Below are positions 22,022 through 34,849 of a stretch of DNA of 64,000 nucleotides, piece by piece (within the stretch, counting starts at the first letter, position 1; the number at the start of each line of letters is the position of its first letter). This DNA comes from Lithobates sylvaticus (Eukaryota > Chordata > Amphibia > Anura > Ranidae), in contig CM053029.1 of assembly GCA_028564925.1 (NCBI GenBank), positions 33,913,026 to 33,977,025 on the forward strand, written 5' to 3'. The notes under the pieces were generated by a model. That model did no database searches. It had not been told where the DNA came from and saw nothing but the letters and a program-made list of their open reading frames with translations. The translations under genes were made by a program, and so were the position numbers.

Positions 22022-22372
22022 ACGGAGGGGAGGAGGCAGGGGAGGCATTCCCAGACAGGAGGGAGGAGGTGGGGGGAGAGGAGATGGGGGAAGACCCCTT
22101 TTTTTTTTTTTTTTGGGGGGTGGGGGGGGGGGGGGGGGTGGGAGTTAAGAGGGAGGGTACATAGGAAATGAAGACGGGGGGAGGAGAGACCCAAAAAAGG
22201 GGAATGAATGATGCCGAGGGAAACTATTGGAGGGCCTTTAAATGAGATCAAAAGGCCTGGGAAATAAAAGATAGGGGCTTCAAAACAAGGAGGCTGATGA
22301 GAAAAGACAAATTATGTTTGAATTTAAGTTAGAAATGACGATTGTCTAATAATATATGTTAATTGTACCTTA

Positions 22373-23137
22373 TTGGCCTATAAGCACCCATTTCCGTCTT
22401 AATGATATAATGACTTACGTTTAGATCGTATGTCTCCCCTTTACCTATCAACCCACTCATCCAAGCATTCATCAGCATTCCTACATCCTCATGCCAGCCT
22501 GGCCTGGCTGCTTCTAAGCAGCCCCCTCTGGTTCCCCAGTAAAGAGACATCAACAGCTAAACCCCTCCTACAAAGCTTGTGACCTCACAAGAGCAACACA
22601 GGATGTGAATGACCATATAAGGACATGACACAGAATAAATGAATTGACAATACAAGATGTGACAATACAGAGAAAGGTGGTGTCTTCACAGACAGTCAAT
22701 CAGACATTTGTATTCCTTCAAAAGAACCAATCACAGACATGTATACATTCAAATAGACTAGCAAACAGACATGTATAAACCGACTAAATTCAATAACCAA
22801 TGACTACAGTTCCTCATGGATGGGAGATTATCTGCAGGTGTACGTCATGGCACCCCAAATATGTTGATCATGCATACAGGGGTGACAAAAGCGCACATCC
22901 ACTAAAACTGATAAATGTGTCTGCAGGGTGAACAAATCCCCCCCCAGACAATCGTTCTGTGCATCGCACAGGGGCCCCCTCACTGGCGGACATGTCCTCA
23001 CCCCGCAAACACCTCTCCCTCCAAACAGGAAGTTATCCACTACCTAACAGGTCTCAACCAGCGTCAGTCTGCCCCAGTCAGCTCTTTAGAGCGGGCTGGG
23101 ATAGAACGAAAACTGGGGGACTCTTATGACAATACAT
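22373..23137. other. Unassigned sequence
   Basis: About 770 bp between the L1 and the next hAT. I see no supported gene. AATAAA occurs near 22635 in gacacagaataaatg, but no associated frame is convincing. Confidence 0.5.
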
Positions 23138-23523
23138 ATTAAAATTAGGGATGGGCCCGGTGTTCGATTCGAACCCATGTTCAAATCGCACATTGGGCGT
23201 TCGCCCGCTCGGCGAGCCCAGAACTATTTGGGCCGCTCGCATCAAATTCGTGTGATGCGAGCGGCCCGCAATGCATTGCGCTAGTCGCAGTGCAATGCTG
23301 GCTGATGATTGGCCAAGCATGCACTGTGACCCCGCATGCTTGGCCAATCACAGCGCCGGCAGCGAGGAGAGCCATAATTGGCTACAGGCAGGATGCCTGT
23401 AGCCAATTATAGCTCAGGGGCTTTAGTACATGCCCCACGGTATAAGAGGCCGCCGCGGCGGCGGCCTCGCATATTGTGTTTCAGTGTCAGTGTGTCAGTG
23501 TGTTGCTGACTGCTGACAATATA

Positions 23524-25144
<1,621 letters not shown>

Positions 25145-25772
25145 TATGCTCTATTTCTGGGGATTTGTGTGTGCGTGCTGTTAGAACAGCATTGCAGTAT
25201 CACATCTGGGGGGTGTCTATAGGTGGCCTGTGAAGGGGGGCAGGTTTCCTGTGCTTAGAACTTTCCCTGCAAAAAGTGTCATTTTTGCAGGAAAAAAGCT
25301 ATTTAAAAGCACTCGCAGCTAATGAATTGATGGATCCTGTAACACAGAGAACTGTCATTCATTGATAAAAAAAAAAAAAAGGCGTGGGGGACCCCCAGAT
25401 CCCGACCCCAGCCCAGATCCCGGCCCCCCCCTGTGTGAAATGGTAAGGGGGTACAAAAGTACCCCTACCATTTCACCAAAAAAGTGTCAAAAATGGTAAA
25501 AATGACAGGAGACGGTCTTTGACAATTCCTTTATTAAAATCTTCTTCTTTCTTCATCCTTCAGTTTCTTCATCTTCTCCTTCCGTCATCTTCTTCCATCT
25601 TCTTCTTCCATTTTCTTCTTCCTCCGATCCGCTTCTTCTTGCGCTGGTCTTCTCGTCCTTCTCGTCCAACATCTTCTTCCATGGCGTCGGCTTCGGTGTC
25701 GGTGTCTCTTCTTGGGCCGCTCCTCGCAATAGGAGGCTCCCGCTGTGTGAGGCTTCGCTGCGTCTGACAGGT

Positions 25773-25900
25773 CTTTTATAATAGAGGGCACCTGGTGACC
25801 CCGCCTCCTCTGACGCACGGGAACGTCATGGGGAATTCCCTATGGCTTTCCCCATGACGTCAGAGGGGGGCGGGGTCACCAGGTGCCCTCCGTTATAAAA
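25773..25900. promoter_or_regulatory. Divergent TATA/CRE promoter at the palindrome centre
   Basis: Two TATA boxes face outward: tataaaag read on the minus strand at about 25773-25780, and ttataaaa on the plus strand at 25893-25900. Between them lie a perfect CRE tgacgtca at 25855-25862, a second half-site aacgtcat near 25822, and GC boxes (ggggcggggtc and its inverse). The arrangement is that of a bidirectional RNA polymerase II promoter. Activity is inferred from motifs only. Confidence 0.55.
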
Positions 25901-25984
25901 GACCTGTCAGACGGAGCGGAGCCTCACACAGCGGGAGCCTCCCATTGCGAGGAGCGGCCCGACAGAAGAACAGATGCCGACGCC

Positions 25985-26092
25985 ATGGAAGAAGATGCCG
26001 GACGAGAAGACCAGCGCAAGAAGAAGGGGATCGGAGGAAGAAGAAAATGGAAGAAGATGACGGAAGGAGAAGATGAAGAAACCGAAGGATGA
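25985..26092 (+). other. Short charged open frame in the palindrome arm
   Basis: The frame begins ATGGAAGAAGATGCCGGACG and encodes 35 residues, nearly all E, D, K, R and G. It lies between the TATA box (25893) and AATAAA (26114-26119). The mirrored arm has a similar frame starting MEEDVGRE, and copy 2 has one starting MEEDARRE at 35649. No known protein matches. It may be chance in purine-rich sequence or a peptide of the unit. Confidence 0.3.
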
Positions 26093-26113
26093 AGAAAGAA
26101 GAAAGAAGATTTT

Positions 26114-26119
26114 AATAAA
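26114..26119 (+). terminator. Poly-A signal AATAAA of the right arm
   Basis: AATAAA is followed by T-rich sequence. The mirrored left arm has the same signal on the minus strand at 25530-25535. Each lies about 220-250 bp from the TATA box of its arm. Confidence 0.5.
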
Positions 26120-26959
26120 GGAATTGTCAAAGACCGTCTCCTGTCATTTTTACAATTTTTGACACTTTTTTGGTGAAATGGTAGGTGTACTTTTGTACCC
26201 CCTTACCATTTCACACAGGGGGGGCCGGGATCTGGGGGTCCCCTTGTTAAAGGGGGCTTCCAGATTCCGATAAGCCCCCCCGCCCGCAGACCCCCCACAA
26301 CCAATGGCCAGGGTTGTGGGGAAGAGGCCCTTGTCCTAATCAACATGGGGACAAGGTGCTTTGGGAGTCTTAGACCCCCAAAGCATCCTCCCAATGTTGA
26401 GGGCATGTGGCCTGGTATGGTTCAGGCAGGAGGGGGGGCCGCTCTCGTCCCCCCCTCTTTTCCTGCGGCCTGCCAGGTTGCGTGCTCGGATAAGGGTCTG
26501 GTATGGATTTTGAGGGGGACCTTACGCCATTTTTTTTTTTTGGCTGGGGTTCCCCTTAATATCCATCCCAGACCTGAAGGGCCTGGTTATTGAATTTGGG
26601 GGGACCCCTACGCTGTTTTTTTTTCATTTTTTTTATTTTTTATCAATGACTTTTTTTTAATGAATGACTTTCAATGAATGACTGTTCTCTGTATTACGGG
26701 AGCCGTCAATTCACATTAGCCGCGAGTGATTTTAAATAGCTTTTTTACTTGCAAAAATTACACTTTTTGCAGAGACAGTTCTAAACACGGGAAACATGCG
26801 CCCCTTTACATGCATACTATAGACACCCCCCAGGTACAAAATTTAAAGGAATATTACACTTTTATTGTTTCAATTTAAGCATTATTAAAATCACTGCTCC
26901 TGGTGCGGGTTCTGGTGCGAGCCGAACGGGGGGGTGTTCGGCTCATCCCTAATTAAAAT

Positions 26960-28260
26960 ACATTATAACATTTTCCACAACAGCTCCTCCTCTTTGTCAT
27001 ATGTTCCCATGTGTCCCTCGATGAATCTCGATCTTCTTCTTACACCTGGCCTTACAGTCCATATGAGTCCATAAAAAGGAAAACATGGCTTGACATGGAG
27101 ACTCTGTTCTTCAGTAGAGATGACATGGTGAGCTGTAGTAATCGTTGGTCGGTCTGGGATCCTCTGTGTCTTGTTTGCGGGTTGGGCTTCGGTTCATCTC
27201 ATCGAGGAAGATCTGCTCGGGCTCTGGTGACGCATCCAATCAGGCAACAGGAGCACCTCATCACGATATATAGAAGGAATAGAAACAAAAACAACATGAG
27301 TAAATATACCCCTACTTCCTTCAACTATGATCCGCTGCAAGAATTTTAAATTAAATCCCCACAGATTCCCAGATCCTTAAAAGGATTCCAACCTTTACTA
27401 GCCATAGCTCTGTCTTTGCCTTTCAGGGATCTCAACCTCATCCATATGGGCCTGAACTTTGTCACTAGTATCCCCGATCCAGGTATAACAATATTTACTT
27501 ATGAATTCCCAGGACCCCCCTTGGATTGTGGAAACTTCCTTGTAGCTTCAACAGTTACATGAAAAACATCCCATCCTCAATGGATGAGAAATTGTTCAAT
27601 CGTTTCATAAGCTCAAGCCCCCATCATGTACAAGCAATTCCCTTCCAGCTGTCCCTGACATTCTTACTTTCTCTTGCGCCATCAGATCCTCGCGATCGGC
27701 CGCGACATAAGATGCTGGGACGAGATTCACCAGCACAGATGAACCTCTTCCATTAAGGAAATTACTTTATAATCTGTAGATCCACATTAATATCAAACTA
27801 AAGTTGAAGCACACTTGTGGGCTACCTAGTTATCCTGATACCAAAGCTGGCAAGAACCAGAGATATTGTTAAAATTATAATTCATTTTACCCTCTAGAAA
27901 TGTATTGTTAAGTTCTATTGACAAGTGTCTGTTTGATTTTACTAGTTTGTCAAAACTGCTCATACCAATATGCCTATATATCATGTACCGTTGTCATCGC
28001 TGGGGCACTAGAGCTCCGTGGAGACTCAGAGTAGACCAAACCATGTGTCCTGTTCGCTTTCTTAGCTAGTTGGAAAATACACTTTAAAAATATAAATAAA
28101 GATACTTCTCATCCTTGTTGTCTCGTTCATCAATCTTCTTTACAACGACCCAATCACCTGTCACAAACTTGGCTAGAATTAGAGCGGTTAGTATCATTGG
28201 TTTGAAAAATTGTCATTCTCAGCCCTCTCATCTCCCCTTTTTTTCCACCTCATTACAAAG
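26960..28260. other. Unassigned 1.3-kb sequence
   Basis: No gene or element could be named with confidence. Short open stretches on both strands (for example 27011-27349) do not match a family I recognise well enough to call. Near 28095 aataaagatac could be a poly-A signal of some older element. Confidence 0.45.
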
Positions 28261-28855
28261 TGTGTTTAGAGGCATTTCAAACGCGGCTACCCACATTTAG
28301 GCGCGTTTTTGTCTAGTAGCGTTTTTAAAGGGAAACATTTTATTTATTTAATTTTGAGCCTGGAAAATGCTAAAAACACACCAAAAACTCAATTATCACT
28401 GTATGCAAGCTTGATATACCATGTGATATTCCCCTCATCAGCCAATTATGCTGTACAATAAACAACTTGCATTACTTGACGCTGAAGTTCAATAGGAATT
28501 GCACTCACCTGTCAACCATTGAGAATTTAACCTGATGACCCCCACATTGAGCTTGAGACCCTAATGTCTGGCTGTTTGCATTTCTTTATGACCCAACATG
28601 TTATAAAGTTTTCCAGCTAGCTAATAAGATTCATAGAATTGTAACATCACATCAATGGATGTGTCCAGGAACGACGAACTCTGGTCCTCTCACACAATTT
28701 TCTACATCTTTGGAGCCTCACCAAAAGCAACATCAGGCGCATTTCCTCACACATGCTCACCATGGGATCCATATTGGCAAACCAACCAAAAAATAACAGC
28801 TAGCTAAAAGCAAACTGCTTTCTTAGCTGCTACTCACACTGTTGTCTCACAGAAT
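28261..28855. repeat. 595-bp dispersed repeat, copy B
   Basis: This is the second copy of the repeat at 14373-14977. It lacks 10 bp (taaacgtggc) near position 28 of the unit and differs otherwise by about 11 substitutions. It abuts the 5' part of the decayed L1, while copy A lies about 500 bp upstream of the intact L1. Confidence 0.85.
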
Positions 28856-29020
28856 GGTAGACAAAGATACCTCCGCAGCATACAACTGCCGACAGCGAGC
28901 TCTAGCAAGACACGACCCCAAACACAGAACCCTTGTACAGCTAAGGACAGTGTTAAGCTTTCCCCAGCCCTGCTTCATACTCACTCTACAGATACCGACT
29001 TCCAGCGACTGATCCCGGAG

Positions 29021-30505
29021 GTGTCTGTTGTGGCTGTGGGGAGGCTTAGCGTGGAGGGAGGAGAACGACCGCTGGATCTCCTTGGGATCGCGAATCAGCG
29101 GAGCACACAATCGGGAATCCCCGGAGAGGACTCGGAGGCGCCGGAAGTGAGTGAAGCTCCTCACGTGTTCGAGCCGGCAATCCCTCCTCTTACACCTGAC
29201 CGGAGCACGCAACTGGTAACGCTCGCGGGTCTCTCGGGCGCTCCTGGAGTGGACAGAGAGAGATTCCTTGGACAACAGAGCCCGGGACTAACAGCCCTTT
29301 GCCGGGCCTACACCCCAGGCCAGCAGGAACTTCTGTGGAAGCCCAGAACAGACCCAGACCAGGTGAGAACGCTGCTGTGAATAAAATAGCATCAGAGAAC
29401 TTACCTATAGACCTTAAACAGCAGAATATACAGCTAGAGAACACTGAGGTAGTATATCAGGGACTTGGCTTGGAGGACAGCTCTGTGGGCCCTTCAGTGG
29501 TTGTTCCTACAGATCTTATTGACCCTAGTAACTATAGCGACCCTACGGCTTATATCCCTATTAATTGCCTACATGGGAGTGGGGGTGCTTCTGGAGGGAC
29601 AATGGCGGGAACCCCCCAAACTCAGAACTATGTTGAAGAAGACCTACGATCTTTGTTACAAGCCCTCCCTACAAAGGCGGACATTGAAGCTATGATTACA
29701 CGCATTGAGGAAGCACATAGTAGGGATATTCAGGAGGTATAGACAGAGGTACAAGCCCTGTCAAGTCGGGTGGAGGCTGGAGAAATGTTGACATCATCTA
29801 TGGAGACTAGAGTGTTAGCCATGGAACAACTTCAGGCTGTACAGGTGGATACAACATCCAAGATACAGCTACATTTAGAGGAATTAGAAGACCGGAGTCG
29901 TCGCAACAATTTGCGCTTGAGAGGTATCCCAGAGGATATAGGTATAACCTGGCAGGGACAATTATCACAATTTTTAATAAAGTGCTGGGCTCGGTACCAG
30001 AGTCTTTGGAGTTAGATAGAGTGCATAGAGTCCCCGGCTTAGATCCCCAGACCCAGATAGACCCTGTGACACTCTCTGTAGAGTACATCGCTACCAACAA
30101 AAGGAACTTATTTTGAATAGAGCATGGGAACATGGAGAAGTAGAGTTGGAAGGAATGGTGGTGAGAATCTTGCCAGATATTTCAAGAGCAACATTACAGA
30201 GGAGAGCTATACTACGACCAATACTAGATATAGCCAGGCATCAAGACTGTACCTATAGATGGAGGTACCCATTTGAGGTTACCTTCCACAAAGCTCAATC
30301 TTCCTTTATGTTATGCTCCCCAGCAGACCTTCCAACCTTTTTTATTTTTTTGGGTACAGAACCAGTACAGGTGCATAACTGGCTTCAAATTATTCCTAGA
30401 CGGATGGCCCGGCTGAGCCCCGAGACGGTACAGAGCGACCAAACAGATCAAGGACTCAGGCATAGAAGGGAGTCCCGAGCCCCACGCATTAATAGGGACA
30501 CGTGA
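29021..30505 (+). pseudogene. L1 ORF1, broken
   Basis: The parts match the intact ORF1 at 15601: DLRSLLQALPTKADIEAMI then a coiled coil (29640-29880), LEELEDRSRRNNLRLRG near 29875-29925, and ILPDISRATLQRRAILRP with PADLPTFFIFLG at 30165-30360. A TAG interrupts at 29740-29742 after the residues DIQEV, and there are frame changes near 30000-30110. The N-terminal part (29021-29400) also changes frame. It cannot make a full ORF1 protein. Confidence 0.85.
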
Positions 30506-30599
30506 GAGATGACTAACTACTAAAAAAGGGAAATAGACTGTATCATGCTTGTTGCAACCCAATGGAAGGGTTGCCCTCCCCCGGGGTGCTCTTCCCCCC

Positions 30600-31345
30600 T
30601 TTTTCCCCCCACCCCCTCCCCCCTCCTGGGCCATTCCTTTACCTCCTTTTTTATTTTTTCGGGGGGTTTTTTGGTCTTTTTTTCTATACCCTTTATTTTT
30701 TTTCTGGGGGGATATCCTCTTGTCCCCTTTTTTTTACCCCCCCCCTCCTGGGCCATTCCTTTACCTTCTTTTTTTTTCTTCCCCTTCCGCAGGTATAATG
30801 AATAGGGAATTATATTATGCATACATTTTCTTTTTTAGTGTGTTATATAAGATGGAATAAGATGGAACATATCTGAAGTATTTCCCCTCAGGATGAATGT
30901 GAATTTTGAGGATGTGATAAGGGTATCTGGGAAAATGTGAAATAGAGAACGTAGTAATTATCCATACTTTTAATGGGATGTATAGACACTTCCCAGTTAA
31001 TAAGGACTGGAGTATGTTTACATGCTGGGATGGGGGCCCCCTTTATATATTTTTATTTTTTAATATTTTTTTTTTACCCCCCCTCCTGGGCCATTCTTTT
31101 ATCTCCTTTTGTCTTTTTCTCTACCCCCTTTTTTTTTCTTTTCTGGGGGGATATCCTCTTGCCCCCTCCCCTTTTTTTTCCCTTCCCCAGGTATAATGAA
31201 TAGGGAATTATATTATGCATATGTTTTCTTTTTTTTCTTTTTTAGTGTGTTATATAAGATGGAATAAGATGGAACATATCTGAAGTATTTCCCCTCATGA
31301 TGAATGTGAATTTTGAGGATTTGATAAGGGTATCTGGGAAAATTA
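30600..31345 (+). repeat. Duplicated pyrimidine tract and tail in the inter-ORF spacer
   Basis: The sequence gtataatgaatagggaatta and the 150 bp after it occur at 30793 and 31191, each preceded by ctcctgggccattc and a long CT tract ending in CAG. The copies are similar but the T and C tracts differ in length. The second copy continues into the rest of the spacer. Confidence 0.85.
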
Positions 31346-33479
31346 GATTTTTTATTTTAATTTTTTGGGTAAAAGGGGGACTCTTGGGGGGGTCACCTCC
31401 TAAAGCACAGTTGGCGGGACATATCAAATATAAAATGGAGGGTATCAATAACCGAACACAGTGCTTATATCAAGCTTATCAAGTACATTTAAAAGTGATA
31501 TTTAAAGTATGATTTAGGCTAGAATGTATGATATAATACCCTCATATAGATATGGAAATAATATTAAATATGGGCTGTATGGTATGATTATATGTAGAAT
31601 ATGGATAATTGCTACGAAGAAAATAGAGCTGGCCGTATCCTGAAGAAGTATATAAATAGGGGAAGGGGGGTGAATGAGAAGATGGGGGGTGGGGGTGGTT
31701 TGGTAGATGGGGGTTGGGGGGGGAGGGGGGAGTAACCAAACAGTTGGAGACACCACCTTTCGGGGCGGTGGGTTTTAAAGGGGTCACAACGGTATGGGGG
31801 AACTTATAGCATAAACGTATATCCTAGTAAAAAAGCACATTGTCCAATAGACTATTACCGTTGTCTCACATAAAAGATTTATAATTTAAAAGGGCAGTGG
31901 TGGACTGGGGGGGAACAGAGGAGCCCCCTCCCATCGCTCTCTGACTACACCCCTACATAGGTTAGCACTATAACCCAGTGGGGGACTGGGGAGTGCAGTA
32001 GTGAAATTTCACTGTTCTAGTAGAACCCTCTTCCTTATAGGAGAGGGGGAGGCCTGGGCCTCTTTTCTTCCTTTTTTTTTTTATTCTTTTTTCGTTGGAC
32101 GGTGTTTACTGAGGGTATTCTTACCCTTAAATCTCCTACGGTCACACCTAAGAGTCCGAACCCATTTTCTTTTTTCTCTTACATCTATATCCTATATCTG
32201 ATCTTTTACTCCTTCCTCCACATCCTCCCCCTCCCAATCCCTTCCTTACCCGCAACCACCCTTTTATCACCACACGACCATGGACGTGATACAAGTTGTT
32301 TCCCTGAATGCCAAGGGACTTAATATCCCAGAAAAGAGAAGAATGCTATTACATGTCATGAAACGTATGAAGGCTGATATTGTACTCCTACAGGAGACGC
32401 ACTTCCGGGAAGATAAACTTCAGAAAAAATAGATTCTTCCCTATAGTTTATCATTCTACCTATTCGGAGGCCAAATCTCGGGGGGTTTCCATCCGGATTG
32501 CGGCAAGAGTTCCGTGGACTCTGGTTGACGCAAGAGCAGACCCAGCAGGGAGATTTATATTCCTGAAAGGGCTGGTTGGCAAGACGAAGGTGACCATAGC
32601 AAATCTGTACACTCCGAATAGTCAGCAAGACTCTTTTATCAGGAAGCACTTAGAAATGCTTCAAAACTTTGCAGAGGGCCAACTCATTGTACCTAAACAT
32701 TCCCCTGATTCTTTCGAAAGACACATCTACAGGCACATCTTCCACTACTAGAGGAACGCACAAAGTAATACATACCGCCCTACATACTGCAAGACTTATA
32801 GACGTTTGGCGTCTCCTACATCCGGGCGAACGAGACTACACATTTTACTCCCGTGTACACCAGGCATACTCGCACATAGATCACTTTCTAATTCCACATA
32901 ACCAGCTTCAGGCAGTGAAAGACTATAGGATCTATTACATGGTCCGACCACACTCCGGTGACAATACGATATGCCCTGACTGACTACAACGTGAAAAGGG
33001 GACAGTTATGGCGACATAACGAGAGCCTCCTACAAGATCCCGAAATGTTAGCTGACGTTATAAAGGAAATTACAAATTATTTTAACACTAATATTACAGC
33101 TGACTGTGACATGGGATTGGTTTGGGAGGCACGATGATTAAAAAACTGAGATCGGCCCAAATCACATTACTAGTAGACAAGCTCCAGAAGTTGGAAACAA
33201 AACATAAGCATTTACCGTCCAGAATATTAGGGGGCAAGCTAGACATGATAAGGACACAATTGATTGATCTACTTCAGTTTAAGGCTAAGGCGGCACTACA
33301 AATCTCCCGTAAAAGGATATATGAGTTGGGAAATAAATGTGTCAGGTTACTGGCACAATCCCTACGATCTCAGGCAGCCGCGTCATATATACCACATATA
33401 CATACCCCAACGGGACAGAAAAAATCCCTACCCCAACAAATAGCTCAAGAATTTACTATGTAACACTATATAATCTTAA

Positions 33480-34456
33480 CTACTTGCCTACCAGCCACGA
33501 ACACCTCCTTACTGACCAAGCCATTTTTCAGCTTTCAGCGCTGTCGCATTTTGAATGACAATTGCGCGGTCATGCAACGCTGTACCCAAATAAAATTTTT
33601 ATCATTTTTTCCCCACAGATAGAGCTTTATTTTGGTGGTATTTGATCACCTCTGCGGTTTTTATTTCTTGCGCTATAAACAAAAGAAGAGGGACAAGTTT
33701 GAAAAAACATAATATTTTTTACTATTTATTATAATAAATATCCAATTTTTTTTTTTTTTTTAAACAAATTTTTTCCTCAGTTTAGGCCGATACGTATTCT
33801 TCTACATATTTTTGGTAAAAAAAATCGCAATAAGCGTATATTGATTGGTTTGCGCAAAAGTTATAGCGTCTACAAAATAGGGGATAGATTTATAGCATTT
33901 TTATTATTATTTTTTTTTTTACTAGTAATGGCGGCGATTTGCGATTTTTATCGTGACTGCGACATTGCGGCGGACACTTCGGACACTTTTGACTCATTTT
34001 TGGGACCATTCACATTTATACAGCGATCCGTGCTATAAAAATGCATTGATTACTGTATAAATGTGACTGGCAGGGAAGGGGTTAACGCTAGGGGGCGCTG
34101 CAGGGGTTAATGTGTACCCTATCTTGGTGATTCTTACTGTGGGGGGAGGGGACTGACTGGGGGAGGAGACCGATCGGTGTCCCTATGTACAAGGGACACA
34201 CCATCGGTCTCCTCTCCTCTGACAGGACGTGGATCTGTGTGTTTACACACACCGATCCACGTCCTGCTCGATTACCGGGCAATCGCGGGTGCCTGGCGGT
34301 CATCGCGACCGCCGGGCACGCGCACCGCGGCCCCAGCTACGCGGCGGGCGCGCGCGCCCCCCAGTGGCCAAATTGTAGACGACGTCATATGACGGCGTCC
34401 CGCCACAGTAGCTGAACCGTCCCGCCGTCATTTGACAGTGGGCGGTCAGCTAGTGG
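33480..34456. mobile_element. TTAA-flanked MITE of 977 bp, piggyBac-like
   Basis: It lies between TTAA at 33476-33479 and 34457-34460. Removing it and one TTAA restores the L1 sequence (LYNLN followed by ITQPSAERIREY). Its left 200 bp match the MITE at 11529-12721. The right part has hairpins, such as 34225-34266 (aggacgtggat and its inverse). It has no transposase. Confidence 0.8.
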
Positions 34457-34849
34457 TTAATATCACCCAACCATCTGCAGAACGCATAAGAGAATATGTA
34501 GTGGACTCATTAATGCCCAATTTGCCACCCGAAACATGCTCTCTTTTGGAGGAGCCCATAACCTTGACTGAGTTACAGACGGCGATAGGAAATACCAAAC
34601 AGAGGAAAGCCCCAGGTCCGGATGGCCTTACAATTCAATATTACAAATCTTTTTTCCCATTGCTAGGTAATTATCTGGTTAAGATTTTGAATGATTTAAG
34701 TAAAGGAAACAAGTTTCATGTCACCACATTACAGGCTCAAATTGCAGTGATCCCCAAAGACGGTAAAGACCAGGCTCTCTGTGGGAGCTAGACATGGGAA
34801 CCGTCAAAAAATTTGTTTTGATTCGTTCCGTTTTATTTCGTAAAAAATG

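Larger units (their letters stand above)
15474..22372 (+). mobile_element. L1-clade LINE with both ORFs open
   Basis: Order: a 5' leader of about 127 bp (gtggtctaagctggcggag onward), ORF1 (15601-16737), a long low-complexity spacer, ORF2 (18206-22021) and a 3' region of about 350 bp. I could not find a target duplication or a clear poly-A end, so both outer ends are estimates. Compared with the related element at 28.9-39.5 kb, this copy is far better kept, which suggests a younger insertion. Confidence 0.85.
25190..26840. repeat. Long palindromic module with divergent promoter, copy 1
   Basis: The two halves are inverted copies. Outer arms share tgtctata..., ctgcaaaaagtgt, ttaaaa.cactcgc and ctgttctctgt-type motifs. 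Inner arms share gtgaaatggtaagggggtac, aataaaggaattgtcaaaga, gaagaagatg-rich sequence and cctcacacagcgggagcct. The centre lies near 25840. Related modules occur near 34.85-36.5, 39.5-40.7 and 62.25-63.36 kb. The left arm is shorter: the gccagggttgtgggg-type segment near 26300 has no left counterpart. Confidence 0.85.

Noticed and set aside
26960-28260. A decayed coding element between the hAT and the 595-bp repeat
   Set aside because: A few short stretches look protein-like, but none has a motif strong enough to name a family, so it is left unassigned.
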